Positions 46,567 through 56,057 of a stretch of DNA of 64,000 bases are shown piece after piece. The translations under genes and the position numbers were made by a program. The notes beneath the pieces were generated by a model that made no database searches, was not told the DNA's origin, and saw nothing but the letters and a program-made list of their open reading frames with translations. This stretch comes from Flavobacterium cerinum. GTDB lineage: Bacteria; Bacteroidota; Bacteroidia; Flavobacteriales; Flavobacteriaceae. The stretch lies in contig NZ_CP101751.1 of NCBI RefSeq assembly GCF_024496085.1, forward strand, positions 3,410,001-3,474,000. The letters are read 5' to 3'. How positions within the stretch are numbered: position 1 is the stretch's first letter; each line of letters starts with the position of its first letter.

Positions 46567-46845
46567 ATGGCCTTACTAAAAAAACATGAAGTACGTGACA
46601 ACGGGAACAATACTTTCGACCTGTTAATCACCTTTCCGGACAATTGCAGTTATTCGTATTCGTTTGACAGCGCAACTTCCAAAAATCACATTGACATTGT
46701 TTTGAGCATGTCGCAAAAACCCTCCTCCAATTACATCACCAGAAACGAGACCGTTACTCCTTATAACGATCAGTTAAAAATTGATGTTTCACAAACTCAG
46801 GATGGCGTTACTGCGACTAAACCTAAAATTATAATAGAGATCTGA
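46567..46845 (+). CDS. Unknown 92-residue protein inside a two-component locus
   Basis: A small soluble protein beginning MALLKKHEVRDNGNNTFDLL. No signal peptide, membrane segment or Cys pair; one Cys at FPDNCSYSY. The pattern suggests beta strands, with an acidic/polar second half ending PKIIIEI. It starts 12 bases after the response regulator and ends 2 bases before the kinase TTG start, so it is co-transcribed and probably coupled to the kinase. I recognise no family. Confidence 0.7.
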   Translation: MALLKKHEVRDNGNNTFDLLITFPDNCSYSYSFDSATSKNHIDIVLSMSQKPSSNYITRNETVTPYNDQLKIDVSQTQDGVTATKPKIIIEI

Positions 46846-46847
46846 TA

Positions 46848-48602
46848 TTGAAAAATAGTATACTGCTTGTCGTATTCTTATACAGTAGCCTCTTCTGGTC
46901 ACAAAATCAGAAAAGTAGCGACTCAACAGATTATTACCTGAATCGACATCAGGAATTAAACGCTTTACGCTACCTGCAACGGGAATCGGAGTCGCTATAT
47001 CGGGATCAGAATTATACCGAATTATGCCAAAAAAGAATTCGGAAAGCTCATATATATATTCGCCTGAAAGACTATTCCAAAGCCATCGATATTCTTTTTA
47101 ACACCCTTCAGATCGCCGAAAAAAAACAACTCCACTTACAGGAAGCCATCATCCTAAAACATATTGGTGTATGTTTTGAACAAACCAAAAACATCAAACA
47201 AGCAGTATACTATCTTAGAAAAAGTGAAAAATGCGCCTATTCTCAGGAAAATGATTCTTTATCTGCCTGGGCACAACAAGGACTTTTTAAAATTTTTGCC
47301 GAAAAAAACAATCTTGACAGCGCCCGTTTTTACATGAAACGGATTCTGGATATTGCCAAAAACAACGGTACCAATCAACAGAAATATGTTGGCTTTAGCA
47401 ATTATGCCGCTTATTATCTTAAAACTAAAGAATACGACAGAGCCAAACAATATCTCGACACTACGTTATTCTATGCCGAGGCATCCAAAAATCTCGAAAG
47501 CCTGAACAACACTCGTAGCAATATTGCTTATTACTATTTACAGGTTAAAAAAGATTACCAAAAAGCGGAAGCTATATTTTTACAGATTCTCGCTTCTAAA
47601 CCCAATGACACGATTTCTTTATCCACTGCCGATACCTATCTGAACCTATCGTATGTTTATGAAAAGATGCAGGATTATAAAAAAGCGAATGCCTATCTGA
47701 ATAAATACATCGACAATACAGAGGCTTTATTTAACGAAAGAGTCAGCTCTGAATTACGGGATACCGAAACCAAATACAAGATTTACAAGATCGAAGACAC
47801 TTACAAAACCAAAGAGCAATTATTAAAGGACAAGGAAGCAAGAAACAAAAAACTACTTTATATTTTTATTACCTTATTTGCCTTTTGCAGCATTTTGTTT
47901 TATTTCTTCTATCAGAATATGCGCCTGAAACAGAAAAACAAACTAAAAGACGTTAACAATAAAATCCAGCAAAACATCATCAATGCAACTATTGACGGAC
48001 AGGAATTTGAGCGAAAAAGACTCGCCGGAATTTTACACGACAGTATCAGCGCTTTATTATCATCTGCCAGTTTGCATTTAATGGCATACGAAACCAATCA
48101 CGTAAATGAAGCTTCTCCCGAACTAACCAAAACCAAAGCGATCATAAAAGAAGCGCATGATAAAATCCGGGATTTATCGCATACCTTAATTCCTCCGGTA
48201 CTCGAAAAGCTCGGATTACTGGCTGCTTTACAGGATTTATGCGAAAAGAACTCCAATACACTAATGCAGTTTGAATTCACCAATCATATTGCAAAGGATG
48301 TCCGATACAACAGTGATTTTGAAATGAAAATGTATTTTATTGTAGCTGAATTACTCAACAACATCATCAAGCACAGTCAGGCAAGCAAAGCCTATATTTC
48401 CGTTGAACAAAGTCAGAATCAACTTTTTATCAATGTTGAAGATAACGGCGTTGGCTTCGACACCAAGACAACGGAACATAAGGAAGGTTTCGGACTCACA
48501 CAGATTAAAGCACGGATAAGAAGTATGCACGGCAGCATCAATATTAATTCCAAATCCAATACCGGAACGCTGATTTACATCAAAGTGGAATTACCCGATT
48601 AA
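46848..48602 (+). CDS. TPR-containing sensor histidine kinase (HisKA_3)
   Basis: A 584-residue exported/membrane sensor. The signal peptide ends SLFWSQ (residue 19), a periplasmic TPR array spans about 35-300, a coiled-coil 300-335 precedes one membrane segment (335-356), and then the kinase: His397 in ERKRLAGILHDSISALL (HisKA_3) and the ATPase boxes NIIKHSQASKAYIS, VEDNGVGFD and GFGLTQIKARI. The start is a TTG at 46848, two bases after the preceding stop; no ATG is available before the signal peptide. The cognate partner is the NarL-type regulator upstream. The stimulus is unknown. Confidence 0.92.
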   Translation: MKNSILLVVFLYSSLFWSQNQKSSDSTDYYLNRHQELNALRYLQRESESLYRDQNYTELCQKRIRKAHIYIRLKDYSKAIDILFNTLQIAEKKQLHLQEAIILKHIGVCFEQTKNIKQAVYYLRKSEKCAYSQENDSLSAWAQQGLFKIFAEKNNLDSARFYMKRILDIAKNNGTNQQKYVGFSNYAAYYLKTKEYDRAKQYLDTTLFYAEASKNLESLNNTRSNIAYYYLQVKKDYQKAEAIFLQILASKPNDTISLSTADTYLNLSYVYEKMQDYKKANAYLNKYIDNTEALFNERVSSELRDTETKYKIYKIEDTYKTKEQLLKDKEARNKKLLYIFITLFAFCSILFYFFYQNMRLKQKNKLKDVNNKIQQNIINATIDGQEFERKRLAGILHDSISALLSSASLHLMAYETNHVNEASPELTKTKAIIKEAHDKIRDLSHTLIPPVLEKLGLLAALQDLCEKNSNTLMQFEFTNHIAKDVRYNSDFEMKMYFIVAELLNNIIKHSQASKAYISVEQSQNQLFINVEDNGVGFDTKTTEHKEGFGLTQIKARIRSMHGSININSKSNTGTLIYIKVELPD

Positions 48603-48603
48603 A

Positions 48604-49101
48604 TTATCCCCTTTTTCCGATCTCGATAACCTCCAGTTTTTGAATTTTATCACCGTCAATCTCAAAACGCAACATGGTTCGCATCTGATGAAAGCCGTGT
48701 GTTCCGGCCGCTCCCGGATTCATATGCAGTAAATTCAACTCTTTATCAAACTGCACTTTTAAAATATGAGAATGTCCGCAAATAAATAATTTCGGAGGAT
48801 TTGCTTTTATTTCTGCACGTATGGACGGATTGTATTTTCCGGGATATCCGCCGATATGCGTAATCCAGACATCTACCCCTTCACACATAAAGCGATTATG
48901 CAACGGAAACTCCACCCGGGCTTTAGCGTCATCAATATTACCGTAAACAGCCCGCAACGGCTTACGTTCCTTTATAACATCCGTAACTGACAAATCACCG
49001 ATATCTCCTGCATGCCAGACTTCATCAGCCTGATCTACATATTTTAAAATGGTCGCATCCATATGGCTATGCGTATCCGAAAGCAATAAAATCTTTTTCA
49101 A
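48604..49101 (-). CDS. Metallophosphoesterase (YfcE/MJ0936 type)
   Basis: A 165-residue calcineurin-like phosphodiesterase. Metal ligands appear in order: LLLSDTHSH (Asp9, His11), EVWHAGDIGD, AVYGNIDD, and CGHSHIL near the C-terminus, with NPGAAGTHG after it. The substrate is unknown; family members hydrolyse phosphodiesters. It converges on the kinase with one base between stops and diverges from truA. Confidence 0.9.
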   Translation of the reverse strand: MKKILLLSDTHSHMDATILKYVDQADEVWHAGDIGDLSVTDVIKERKPLRAVYGNIDDAKARVEFPLHNRFMCEGVDVWITHIGGYPGKYNPSIRAEIKANPPKLFICGHSHILKVQFDKELNLLHMNPGAAGTHGFHQMRTMLRFEIDGDKIQKLEVIEIGKRG

Positions 49102-49144
49102 AATAAAACTTTTTTATCGTGGCGTTCAACATTACTAATCCCTA

Positions 49145-49152
49145 CAAAAATA
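49145..49152 (-). promoter_or_regulatory. -7 promoter element for the metallophosphoesterase
   Basis: TATTTTTG on the minus strand, 43 bases before the ATG. No -33 match. Confidence 0.45.
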
Positions 49153-49197
49153 AACATAGTTAACCGTGTTTTAACTTAAAATTATAGCAATTTCAAA

Positions 49198-49227
49198 TTT
49201 GTCAATTCTCGAATTCCCGTATCTTTG
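49198..49227 (+). promoter_or_regulatory. Promoter of the truA-ABC exporter unit
   Basis: TTTG (49198-49201), an 18-base spacer and TATCTTTG (49220-49227), both boxes exact. The truA start follows 30 bases later. Confidence 0.75.
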
Positions 49228-49257
49228 TTCTTTTTGTATTAATCTGGAAATTGAACT

Positions 49258-50001
49258 TTGAGGTATTTCGTAGAATTTGCTTATAACGGGAAGAATTATC
49301 ACGGTTGGCAGTATCAGCCACATGCTATATCTGTACAGGAAACTTTAAACAAAGCCCTGTCGCTTTTATTAAAAAAAGAGATTGATCTTGTGGGTGCAGG
49401 AAGAACCGACACCGGAGTACACGCCCGACAAATGTTTGCTCATTTCGATTTTGACGAAATACTCGATTCGGATTACTGGGTGCAAAAACTGAATTCTTTT
49501 TTACCGAAAGATATCAGCGTGTATCGCTTTATCGCCTTACACGATGCGGCTCATGCCCGTTTTGATGCAACCGGCAGAACTTACGAATACCATATCCACA
49601 CGTTTAAAGATCCATTTGAAAACGAAGGAAGCTGGTTTCATTTCCATCCGTTAAACGTTGAAGCCATGAATCAAGCTTCGCAATTGTTATTTGAATATAC
49701 CGACTTCGAGTGCTTTTCAAAAGTACACACCGATGTTCGGACATTTAACTGTACGATTACTGAAGCCCACTGGCAGCAAAACGGTACAAAATTAGTTTTT
49801 ACCATTACCGCCGACCGTTTTTTACGAAACATGGTTCGTGCCATAGTGGGCACTTTAATTAAAATAGGACTGGGTAAAACAACATTGGACGAATTCCGAA
49901 AAATAATCGAAAGTAAAGACCGTAATCAAGCCGGTTTTTCCGTTCCGGCTCACGGTTTATACCTGACCCGGGTTGTTTATCCCTATATACAAGAGCGTTA
50001 A
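49258..50001 (+). CDS. truA: tRNA pseudouridine(38-40) synthase TruA
   Basis: A 247-residue TruA. The catalytic Asp51 lies in VGAGRTDTGVHA and the N-terminus RYFVEFAYNGKNYHGWQYQP is typical. It makes pseudouridine at positions 38-40 of tRNAs. The start codon is TTG at 49258: no in-frame ATG is near, and the family N-terminus begins exactly here. The ABC exporter ATG follows 5 bases after the stop. Confidence 0.96.
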   Translation: MRYFVEFAYNGKNYHGWQYQPHAISVQETLNKALSLLLKKEIDLVGAGRTDTGVHARQMFAHFDFDEILDSDYWVQKLNSFLPKDISVYRFIALHDAAHARFDATGRTYEYHIHTFKDPFENEGSWFHFHPLNVEAMNQASQLLFEYTDFECFSKVHTDVRTFNCTITEAHWQQNGTKLVFTITADRFLRNMVRAIVGTLIKIGLGKTTLDEFRKIIESKDRNQAGFSVPAHGLYLTRVVYPYIQER

Positions 50002-50006
50002 TTCTT

Positions 50007-51755
50007 ATGAAAGCCATAAAATCTATTTCTTTAAAAAAAGTATTGCGCTTTGCCAAACCTTACCAGGGGCGGTTTAACGCTGTTATTGCATGGGCTATAT
50101 CCCTGTCAATATTTGCCGCATTACGTCCCTATCTGCTAAAAGAAACCGTAGACCGTTACTTAACGACCCACGATTCGAAAGGACTTTTGTTCTTTATTCT
50201 AATCATGGCCGTTATATTGCTTCTCGAAGTCGCTTCGCAATTTTATTTTGTGTACTGGGCGAACTGGCTGGGACAAGATATTGTAAAAGATATCCGTGAA
50301 AAACTGTTCCGTCATATCAGTAATTTCAAAATGAAGTACTTCGATAACGAACCGGTTGGAAAACTGGTAACGCGTTCTGTTTCCGATATCGAGTCAATTG
50401 CAAGTATTTTTAGTCAGGGGCTATTTATGATTGTCAGCGACTTACTGAAAATGGTTGTAATACTCGGAATCATGTTTTACATGAACTGGAAATTAAGTTG
50501 TATCGTTATTCTGGGTATGCCGATATTACTATATGCCACTCGTATTTTTCAGCAAAAAATGAAAATCGCTTTTGAAGAAGTGCGAAATCAGGTCGGAAAT
50601 CTAAACACCTTCGTACAAGAGCGTGTAACCGGGATGAAAATCGTACAGTTATTCAACCGTGAAGCCATTGAATATGAAAAATTCAAAATCATCAACCAGA
50701 AACACAATGATGCCTGGTTAAAAAATATCCTTTATAACTCTATCTTTTTCCCGATAGCCGATATTGTATCTTCCGTAACATTAGGTTGTATTGTTTGGTA
50801 TGGCGGATTAAACATCATTAACGGCGACAATATGACTTCATTTGGTGATTTATTTGCTTACACCATGTTAATCAACATGTTGTTCAATCCGTTACGTCAG
50901 ATTGCGGATAAATTCAATGTAATGCAAATGGGGATTATCGCAGCCGAAAGAGTATTTGAAGTACTCGATATTGATGATCATTTACAAACTTCCGGAACCA
51001 TTGAAGCCAAACATTTTAAAGGCGATATCCGTTTTGAAAACGTACGTTTCAGCTATATCGAAGGAGAAGAAGTTTTAAAAGGCATCAATCTAAAAGTAAA
51101 TGCCGGTGAAACAATCGCAATTGTAGGATCGACCGGAGCCGGAAAATCGACAATTATTAACCTGCTGAACCGATTTTATGAAATTGACAGCGGTACGATT
51201 ACGATTGATAATACTGATATTAAAGAATTCACAATCAACAGCCTTAGAAAGCAAATTGCCATCGTATTACAGGATGTATTTTTATTTGCCGATTCCATTT
51301 TAAACAATATTACACTTTACAATCCTGCTATTAGCCGGGAAGATGTGATTGAAGCCGCTAAAAAAATCGGTGCGCATGATTTTATTATGAGCTTACCTGA
51401 AAATTATGATTACAATGTAAAAGAACGAGGTATCATGCTTTCTTCCGGTCAGCGACAGCTTATTGCCTTTTTAAGAGCCTATGTAAGCAATCCGAGCGTA
51501 CTGATTTTGGATGAAGCCACTTCTTCGATCGATACGTATTCGGAAGAACTGATTCAAAAAGCAACCGAAACCATTACAAAAGGCAGAACTTCCATTGTTA
51601 TTGCCCACCGACTGGCAACGATTATCAATGCCGATAAAATTATTGTAATGGACAAAGGTGAAATCGTAGAAGAAGGCACCCATTATCAATTGCTAAACAA
51701 GGAAAACGGGTTCTATAAAAACCTGTATTATTCCCAGTTTGCCGTTACAGAATAA
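50007..51755 (+). CDS. ABC exporter (fused permease and ATPase)
   Basis: A 582-residue half-transporter of the MsbA/MdlB type. Six membrane segments lie in residues 1-310, and the ATPase in about 335-575: Walker A IVGSTGAGKST, Q-loop VLQDVFLF, signature LSSGQRQ, Walker B VLILDEATSSID and switch IAHRLATI. It probably dimerises. The substrate is unknown; lipid or drug export is usual. It is transcribed with truA. Confidence 0.93.
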   Translation: MKAIKSISLKKVLRFAKPYQGRFNAVIAWAISLSIFAALRPYLLKETVDRYLTTHDSKGLLFFILIMAVILLLEVASQFYFVYWANWLGQDIVKDIREKLFRHISNFKMKYFDNEPVGKLVTRSVSDIESIASIFSQGLFMIVSDLLKMVVILGIMFYMNWKLSCIVILGMPILLYATRIFQQKMKIAFEEVRNQVGNLNTFVQERVTGMKIVQLFNREAIEYEKFKIINQKHNDAWLKNILYNSIFFPIADIVSSVTLGCIVWYGGLNIINGDNMTSFGDLFAYTMLINMLFNPLRQIADKFNVMQMGIIAAERVFEVLDIDDHLQTSGTIEAKHFKGDIRFENVRFSYIEGEEVLKGINLKVNAGETIAIVGSTGAGKSTIINLLNRFYEIDSGTITIDNTDIKEFTINSLRKQIAIVLQDVFLFADSILNNITLYNPAISREDVIEAAKKIGAHDFIMSLPENYDYNVKERGIMLSSGQRQLIAFLRAYVSNPSVLILDEATSSIDTYSEELIQKATETITKGRTSIVIAHRLATIINADKIIVMDKGEIVEEGTHYQLLNKENGFYKNLYYSQFAVTE

Positions 51756-51943
51756 ACAACAGAAACAAGTTATTTATTCTTAAAATTAAACAATCAGCAG
51801 TATTTTCCCGGTAAAACTGGAAATACACTATTTTTAAGCGATTTGTTTTCGGGATATTTTGAAATTTGATAGTATTAAACTTTTCAGGAAACAAATAAAT
51901 CCCTATTTTCGTACGCAGAAAATTCATTAGAAATTATACATTT

Positions 51944-53332
51944 ATGAAATACGATATTATTGTTTTAGGAAGCGGGCCAGGTGGTTATGTAACAGCCATC
52001 AGAGCTTCACAATTAGGCTTTAAAGTAGCCATTATTGAAAAAGAAAACTTGGGAGGTATCTGCTTAAACTGGGGATGTATTCCAACGAAAGCGTTATTAA
52101 AATCGGCTCAGGTTTTTGATTACCTAAAACATGCTGCTGACTATGGTTTAACGGTTAAGGAGTTTGATAAAGATTTCGGTGCTGTTATTTCCCGCAGCCG
52201 TGGTGTTGCAGACGGAATGAGCAAAGGGATTCAGTTCCTGATGAAAAAGAATAAAATCGATGTTATTGACGGTTTCGGAAAAGTAAAACCGGGTAAAAAA
52301 ATCGATGTTACCGATAAAGACGGAAAAGTAACAGAATATAGCGCAGATCATATTATCATTGCAACAGGAGCGCGTTCCCGTGAATTACCAAACCTTCCTC
52401 AGGACGGTAAAAAAGTAATCGGATACCGTCAGGCAATGACATTACCGGAGCAACCAAAATCAATGATTGTTGTGGGTTCTGGTGCTATCGGAGTTGAGTT
52501 TGCCCATTTCTACAATGCAATGGGAACTGATGTAACTATCGTTGAATTTATGCCGAATATCGTTCCGGTTGAAGACGAAGATATCTCAAAACAATTTGAG
52601 CGTTCTCTTAAAAAATCCGGTATCAAAATCATGACAAATTCATCTGTTGAGAAAATAGATACAAGCGGAAACGGTGTAAAAGCAACTGTAAAAACAGCTA
52701 AAGGAGAAGAAATCCTTGAAGCAGATATTTTACTTTCGGCTGTTGGTATTAAATCCAATATCGAAAACATCGGATTAGAAGAAGTTGGTATTGCTACCGA
52801 CAGAGATAAAATCCTTGTTAACAGCTACTACCAGACTAATGTTCCGGGTTATTATGCTATCGGAGATGTGGTTCCGGGCCAAGCATTGGCACACGTTGCT
52901 TCTGCTGAAGGAATCCTTTGTGTGGAAAAAATTGCAGGTCTGCATGTAGAACCAATAGACTACGGAAATGTACCGGGATGTACGTATGCTACTCCGGAAA
53001 TCGCTTCTGTAGGTTTAACAGAAAAACAAGCAAAAGAAAAAGGATACGAAATTAAAGTGGGTAAATTCCCGTTCTCAGCTTCTGGTAAAGCAAAAGCTGC
53101 CGGAACTCCTGATGGTTTCGTAAAAGTGATCTTTGACGCTAAATACGGAGAATGGTTAGGATGCCATATGATCGGTGCCGGTGTAACGGATATGATTGCA
53201 GAAGCAGTTGTAGCACGTAAACTGGAAACTACAGGTCATGAAATCCTGAAAGCCATCCACCCTCACCCTACTATGAGTGAAGCGGTTATGGAAGCTGTAG
53301 CAGATGCTTACGGTGAAGTGATCCACTTATAA
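51944..53332 (+). CDS. lpdA: Dihydrolipoyl dehydrogenase
   Basis: A 462-residue flavoprotein disulfide reductase. FAD loop GSGPGGY (9-15), redox pair Cys40/Cys45 in GGICLNWGCIPTKALL, NAD loop VVGSGAIGVEFAHFY, AIGDVVPGQALAHVA, and the catalytic HPHPTMSEAV near the C-terminus. It is the E3 subunit of 2-oxoacid dehydrogenase and glycine cleavage complexes. No E1/E2 genes are adjacent. A near-match -7 (TATTTTCG, 51904-51911) lies 32 bases upstream. Confidence 0.96.
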   Translation: MKYDIIVLGSGPGGYVTAIRASQLGFKVAIIEKENLGGICLNWGCIPTKALLKSAQVFDYLKHAADYGLTVKEFDKDFGAVISRSRGVADGMSKGIQFLMKKNKIDVIDGFGKVKPGKKIDVTDKDGKVTEYSADHIIIATGARSRELPNLPQDGKKVIGYRQAMTLPEQPKSMIVVGSGAIGVEFAHFYNAMGTDVTIVEFMPNIVPVEDEDISKQFERSLKKSGIKIMTNSSVEKIDTSGNGVKATVKTAKGEEILEADILLSAVGIKSNIENIGLEEVGIATDRDKILVNSYYQTNVPGYYAIGDVVPGQALAHVASAEGILCVEKIAGLHVEPIDYGNVPGCTYATPEIASVGLTEKQAKEKGYEIKVGKFPFSASGKAKAAGTPDGFVKVIFDAKYGEWLGCHMIGAGVTDMIAEAVVARKLETTGHEILKAIHPHPTMSEAVMEAVADAYGEVIHL

Positions 53333-53352
53333 AACAAGAAAAACACGCATTT

Positions 53353-53387
53353 AAAACCGCTTTGAAATTTCAGAGCGGTTTTTTTAT
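53353..53387 (+). terminator. Terminator after lpdA
   Basis: AAAACCGCT / AGCGGTTTT stem around a partly paired 12-base loop, then a T-run. Confidence 0.85.
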
Positions 53388-53432
53388 ACCCTACTTTTAA
53401 AAATTAATACGATTTTTTTTAACAAAATTGAC

Positions 53433-53440
53433 TATATTTG
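53433..53440 (+). promoter_or_regulatory. -7 promoter element for the DUF4377 lipoprotein
   Basis: TATATTTG matches TAnnTTTG, leaving a leader of about 80 bases. It lies just inside the longest open frame (from 53428), favouring the ATG at 53527. Confidence 0.55.
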
Positions 53441-53526
53441 TAATAATCATTCACTTCACTACATCGTCCGGCTTCGAAACAGAAGCAGGACAAAATCCAA
53501 AAATTATTAATTTAAATTCTTGTATT

Positions 53527-54162
53527 ATGTTTAGAACCGTAATGTATTTAGTAGCATCGCTTTTTTTATTTGCATCTTGTAGCAAAAACGAAGTGATAAA
53601 ACTGACGATCGCTTCAGAAGAAGCCGATTGTGTTGGTGTAGCACCTCAAAAATGTCTTTTAGTTAAAAAAGAAGGTCAAACCGAATGGGAAAACCTGTAT
53701 AACGGAATTGACGGATTTATCTATGAAGACGGAAACGAATATGTATTGGAAGTAAAAGAAGAAAAAATCGACAACCCGCCGGCTGATGCTCCATCAGTAA
53801 AATATGTACTGGTAAAAGAAATTTCGAAAGTTGCAAAAGTATCGGAAGGCTTACCGGAAAAAGCTGAAGCACCGGTGTCGGAAACCTATCAGATTACCGT
53901 AGCCTCTCAAAAGGCAGATTGTACCGGCGTAGCGCCTCAAAAATGTTTCCTGGTTAAAAAAGACGGCCAAAAAGACTGGGAATTCTGGTACAGCGGTATT
54001 GAAGGCTTTAACTATGAAGAAGGTAACGAGTATGTATTGGAAATCAAAGAAGAAAAAGTAGCCAATCCTCCTGCCGATGCATCATCCGTAAAATATATTC
54101 TGATAAAAGAGGTTTCTAAACTAAAGAAAATTTCGGAAAACCTCCCGAAACCAAAAAAATAA
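53527..54162 (+). CDS. Lipoprotein with two tandem DUF4377 units
   Basis: A 211-residue lipoprotein: MFRTVMYLVASLFLFASCSK has a lipobox ending FASC (Cys18). Two similar units follow, about residues 24-105 and 118-200, each with DC(V/T)GVAPQKC(L/F)LVKK, then WYSGIEGFNYEEGNEYVLE or its relative, and NPPADA/ASSVKY. This is the DUF4377 pattern, normally a single unit, so this gene is an internal duplication. Each unit keeps two Cys that could pair. Function unknown; predicted to be attached to a membrane from the periplasmic or outer side. Confidence 0.85.
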   Translation: MFRTVMYLVASLFLFASCSKNEVIKLTIASEEADCVGVAPQKCLLVKKEGQTEWENLYNGIDGFIYEDGNEYVLEVKEEKIDNPPADAPSVKYVLVKEISKVAKVSEGLPEKAEAPVSETYQITVASQKADCTGVAPQKCFLVKKDGQKDWEFWYSGIEGFNYEEGNEYVLEIKEEKVANPPADASSVKYILIKEVSKLKKISENLPKPKK

Positions 54163-54202
54163 AAGACTGTCGAATCCTGAAATTTCAGGTAAACTACAGA
54201 TA

Positions 54203-54238
54203 AAAATGGGCTTTTTTCACAATTAAGCCCATTTTTTA
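54203..54238 (+). terminator. Terminator after the DUF4377 lipoprotein gene
   Basis: An 11-bp perfect stem AAAATGGGCTT / AAGCCCATTTT with an 11-base loop and a T-run. Confidence 0.85.
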
Positions 54239-54333
54239 TTTTTAAAAAAGATAAATTTTAACGAAATTTCAGGCATACTTTTTGTGTTTTTCCGCATCTA
54301 TTAGAAACCAATTACACCAAAACGAAAAAAATT

Positions 54334-55512
54334 ATGAGCCGTTATTTATACTTACTTCTGCTATTTCTTTTACCGATTTCTAAAAATGCCCAATCGATTA
54401 CACTTAATCAAGGTAGTACTACCCAAAAAGAGTATTACTCCGAAATTCCTTTTGAAAATATAAACAACAAATTAATCGTTCCGGTTGTTATCGAGAATAA
54501 AACCTATCGCTTCCTGCTGGATACCGGTGCGCCTTGTGTGATTACCAGCAAGCTTAGCAAAGCACTGCAAGCTAAATTTCTGGCCAACATCAATACTAAA
54601 GACGCCAACGGAAAAAGTGATACCTTAAAAATGGTATCACTACAAGAATTAAAGTTAGGTGACATTACTTTTCAGGATATCCCGGCTATCGTTGCCGACA
54701 ATAAATTAGTTTTTGATTGTTTTAATATTGACGGGTTTATCGGTAGTAATATGCTCCGTAATTCTGTTCTGCAATTATCATCCGTAAAACAGTCTATCAT
54801 CCTGACCGACTCCCCTTCCCGATTAAAACTAAACAAAAAACACGCTTCCAAACTCTATCTGTATGACACACAAAGTAGTCCCTATATTAAGATAAAACTA
54901 AAAAACAAGGAAGAAGCCAGCGAGGAATTACTCTTCGATACCGGTATGAACAACATATATGATATGTCTTTACGTGCTTACGAAATCCTGAAGCCGGCCA
55001 ATATTTTTACAGATGTTGAAGAAGGCTACGGAAACGCGTCAATCGGAATATTCGGTAATTCAGAAAGCACCAAAAACTACCGCTTTACAGTACCGCAAAT
55101 CAAGATCAACGGTATGCCGTTTAAAAATATCACGATTGAAACAACAAATGATCAAAATTCCCGTATGGGTGCCGAGTTAATCAAACACGGATTAGTGACT
55201 CTGGATTATAAAAACAAATATTTTTATTTCGAACCCTATAAAGACAGTTATGATTTGAGCGAGAAACGATTTGGTTTTAAACCAACGCTTGTTAATGACA
55301 AACTGGTTGTAGGCATAATATGGGACGATTCAATAAAAGGCATTATCGGTATTGGCGATGAAATTGTTCAGATTGATGATGTAAACTATGACAATATGGA
55401 TCACTGCCTGATCATCACTCAGGCTTCACTGTTAAAAGGTAAAGATACAGCCGTTGTAACCTTCCGAAACAGTGTAGGTGATTTAACCACGTTAACCTTA
55501 AACAGAAAATGA
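54334..55512 (+). CDS. Exported retropepsin-like aspartyl protease with PDZ-like end
   Basis: A 392-residue paralogue of the protein at 29745-31070. The signal peptide ends SKNAQ (residue 20). Two DTG motifs are present: FLLDTGAPCVITS (Asp63) and LLFDTGMNNIYDM (about residue 205). The C-terminal 85 residues look like a PDZ fold (IGIGDEIVQIDDVNYDN). It is probably a periplasmic or surface protease of unknown substrate. The GNAT gene follows after 6 bases. Confidence 0.83.
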   Translation: MSRYLYLLLLFLLPISKNAQSITLNQGSTTQKEYYSEIPFENINNKLIVPVVIENKTYRFLLDTGAPCVITSKLSKALQAKFLANINTKDANGKSDTLKMVSLQELKLGDITFQDIPAIVADNKLVFDCFNIDGFIGSNMLRNSVLQLSSVKQSIILTDSPSRLKLNKKHASKLYLYDTQSSPYIKIKLKNKEEASEELLFDTGMNNIYDMSLRAYEILKPANIFTDVEEGYGNASIGIFGNSESTKNYRFTVPQIKINGMPFKNITIETTNDQNSRMGAELIKHGLVTLDYKNKYFYFEPYKDSYDLSEKRFGFKPTLVNDKLVVGIIWDDSIKGIIGIGDEIVQIDDVNYDNMDHCLIITQASLLKGKDTAVVTFRNSVGDLTTLTLNRK

Positions 55513-55518
55513 TCGCAA

Positions 55519-55980
55519 ATGAGTATACAACCGATTTACAGCAAATCTATCCCTTACACTCTTCTGCTATTAGCCGATCCGTATATCGACATGATCAATA
55601 GCTATATACATGAGTCATTTTTATATGGGATACAATCCGGAAACGATTATATTGGCGTCTATGCCTTATATCCGATTGATGAATCCAGTGTTGAAATAAA
55701 AAACATCGCGGTTCGGGAAGATCATCAGCAAAAAGGTTTCGGAAAACAATTACTGCAACATGCCTTATCAGAAGCACATAAACGCGGTTTCCGGGACGTG
55801 CTGATCGGAACCGGGAATTCCAGTATTCCGCAATTGTCTTTTTATCAGAAACTCGGTTTTGAGGTAACCGCAATAAAAAAGAATTTCTTTATCGAGCATT
55901 ACAAAGAGCCCATCTATGAAAACGGAATTCAATGCAAGCACATGATTGTCTTAACCAAACATATTGCTTCTAATTTATAA
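55519..55980 (+). CDS. GNAT family N-acetyltransferase
   Basis: A 153-residue acetyltransferase. Motif A is NIAVREDHQQKGFGKQLLQH, with the acetyl-CoA loop QQKGFG; motif B is LSFYQKLGFEV. The substrate is unknown. It starts 6 bases after the aspartyl protease gene and may share its transcript. Confidence 0.88.
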   Translation: MSIQPIYSKSIPYTLLLLADPYIDMINSYIHESFLYGIQSGNDYIGVYALYPIDESSVEIKNIAVREDHQQKGFGKQLLQHALSEAHKRGFRDVLIGTGNSSIPQLSFYQKLGFEVTAIKKNFFIEHYKEPIYENGIQCKHMIVLTKHIASNL

Positions 55981-56057
55981 GCCTTATATTTGTTTACCTA
56001 ATGGAAAAAAAAAAATCGGAAACAAGAACAACTTATCCGTAATTAAATATACCTACC

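Noticed and set aside
51756..51943. Terminator-like hairpin between the ABC exporter and lpdA
   Set aside because: GTATTTTCC/GGAAATAC arms need a bulge and lack a proper T-run, so it was not listed.
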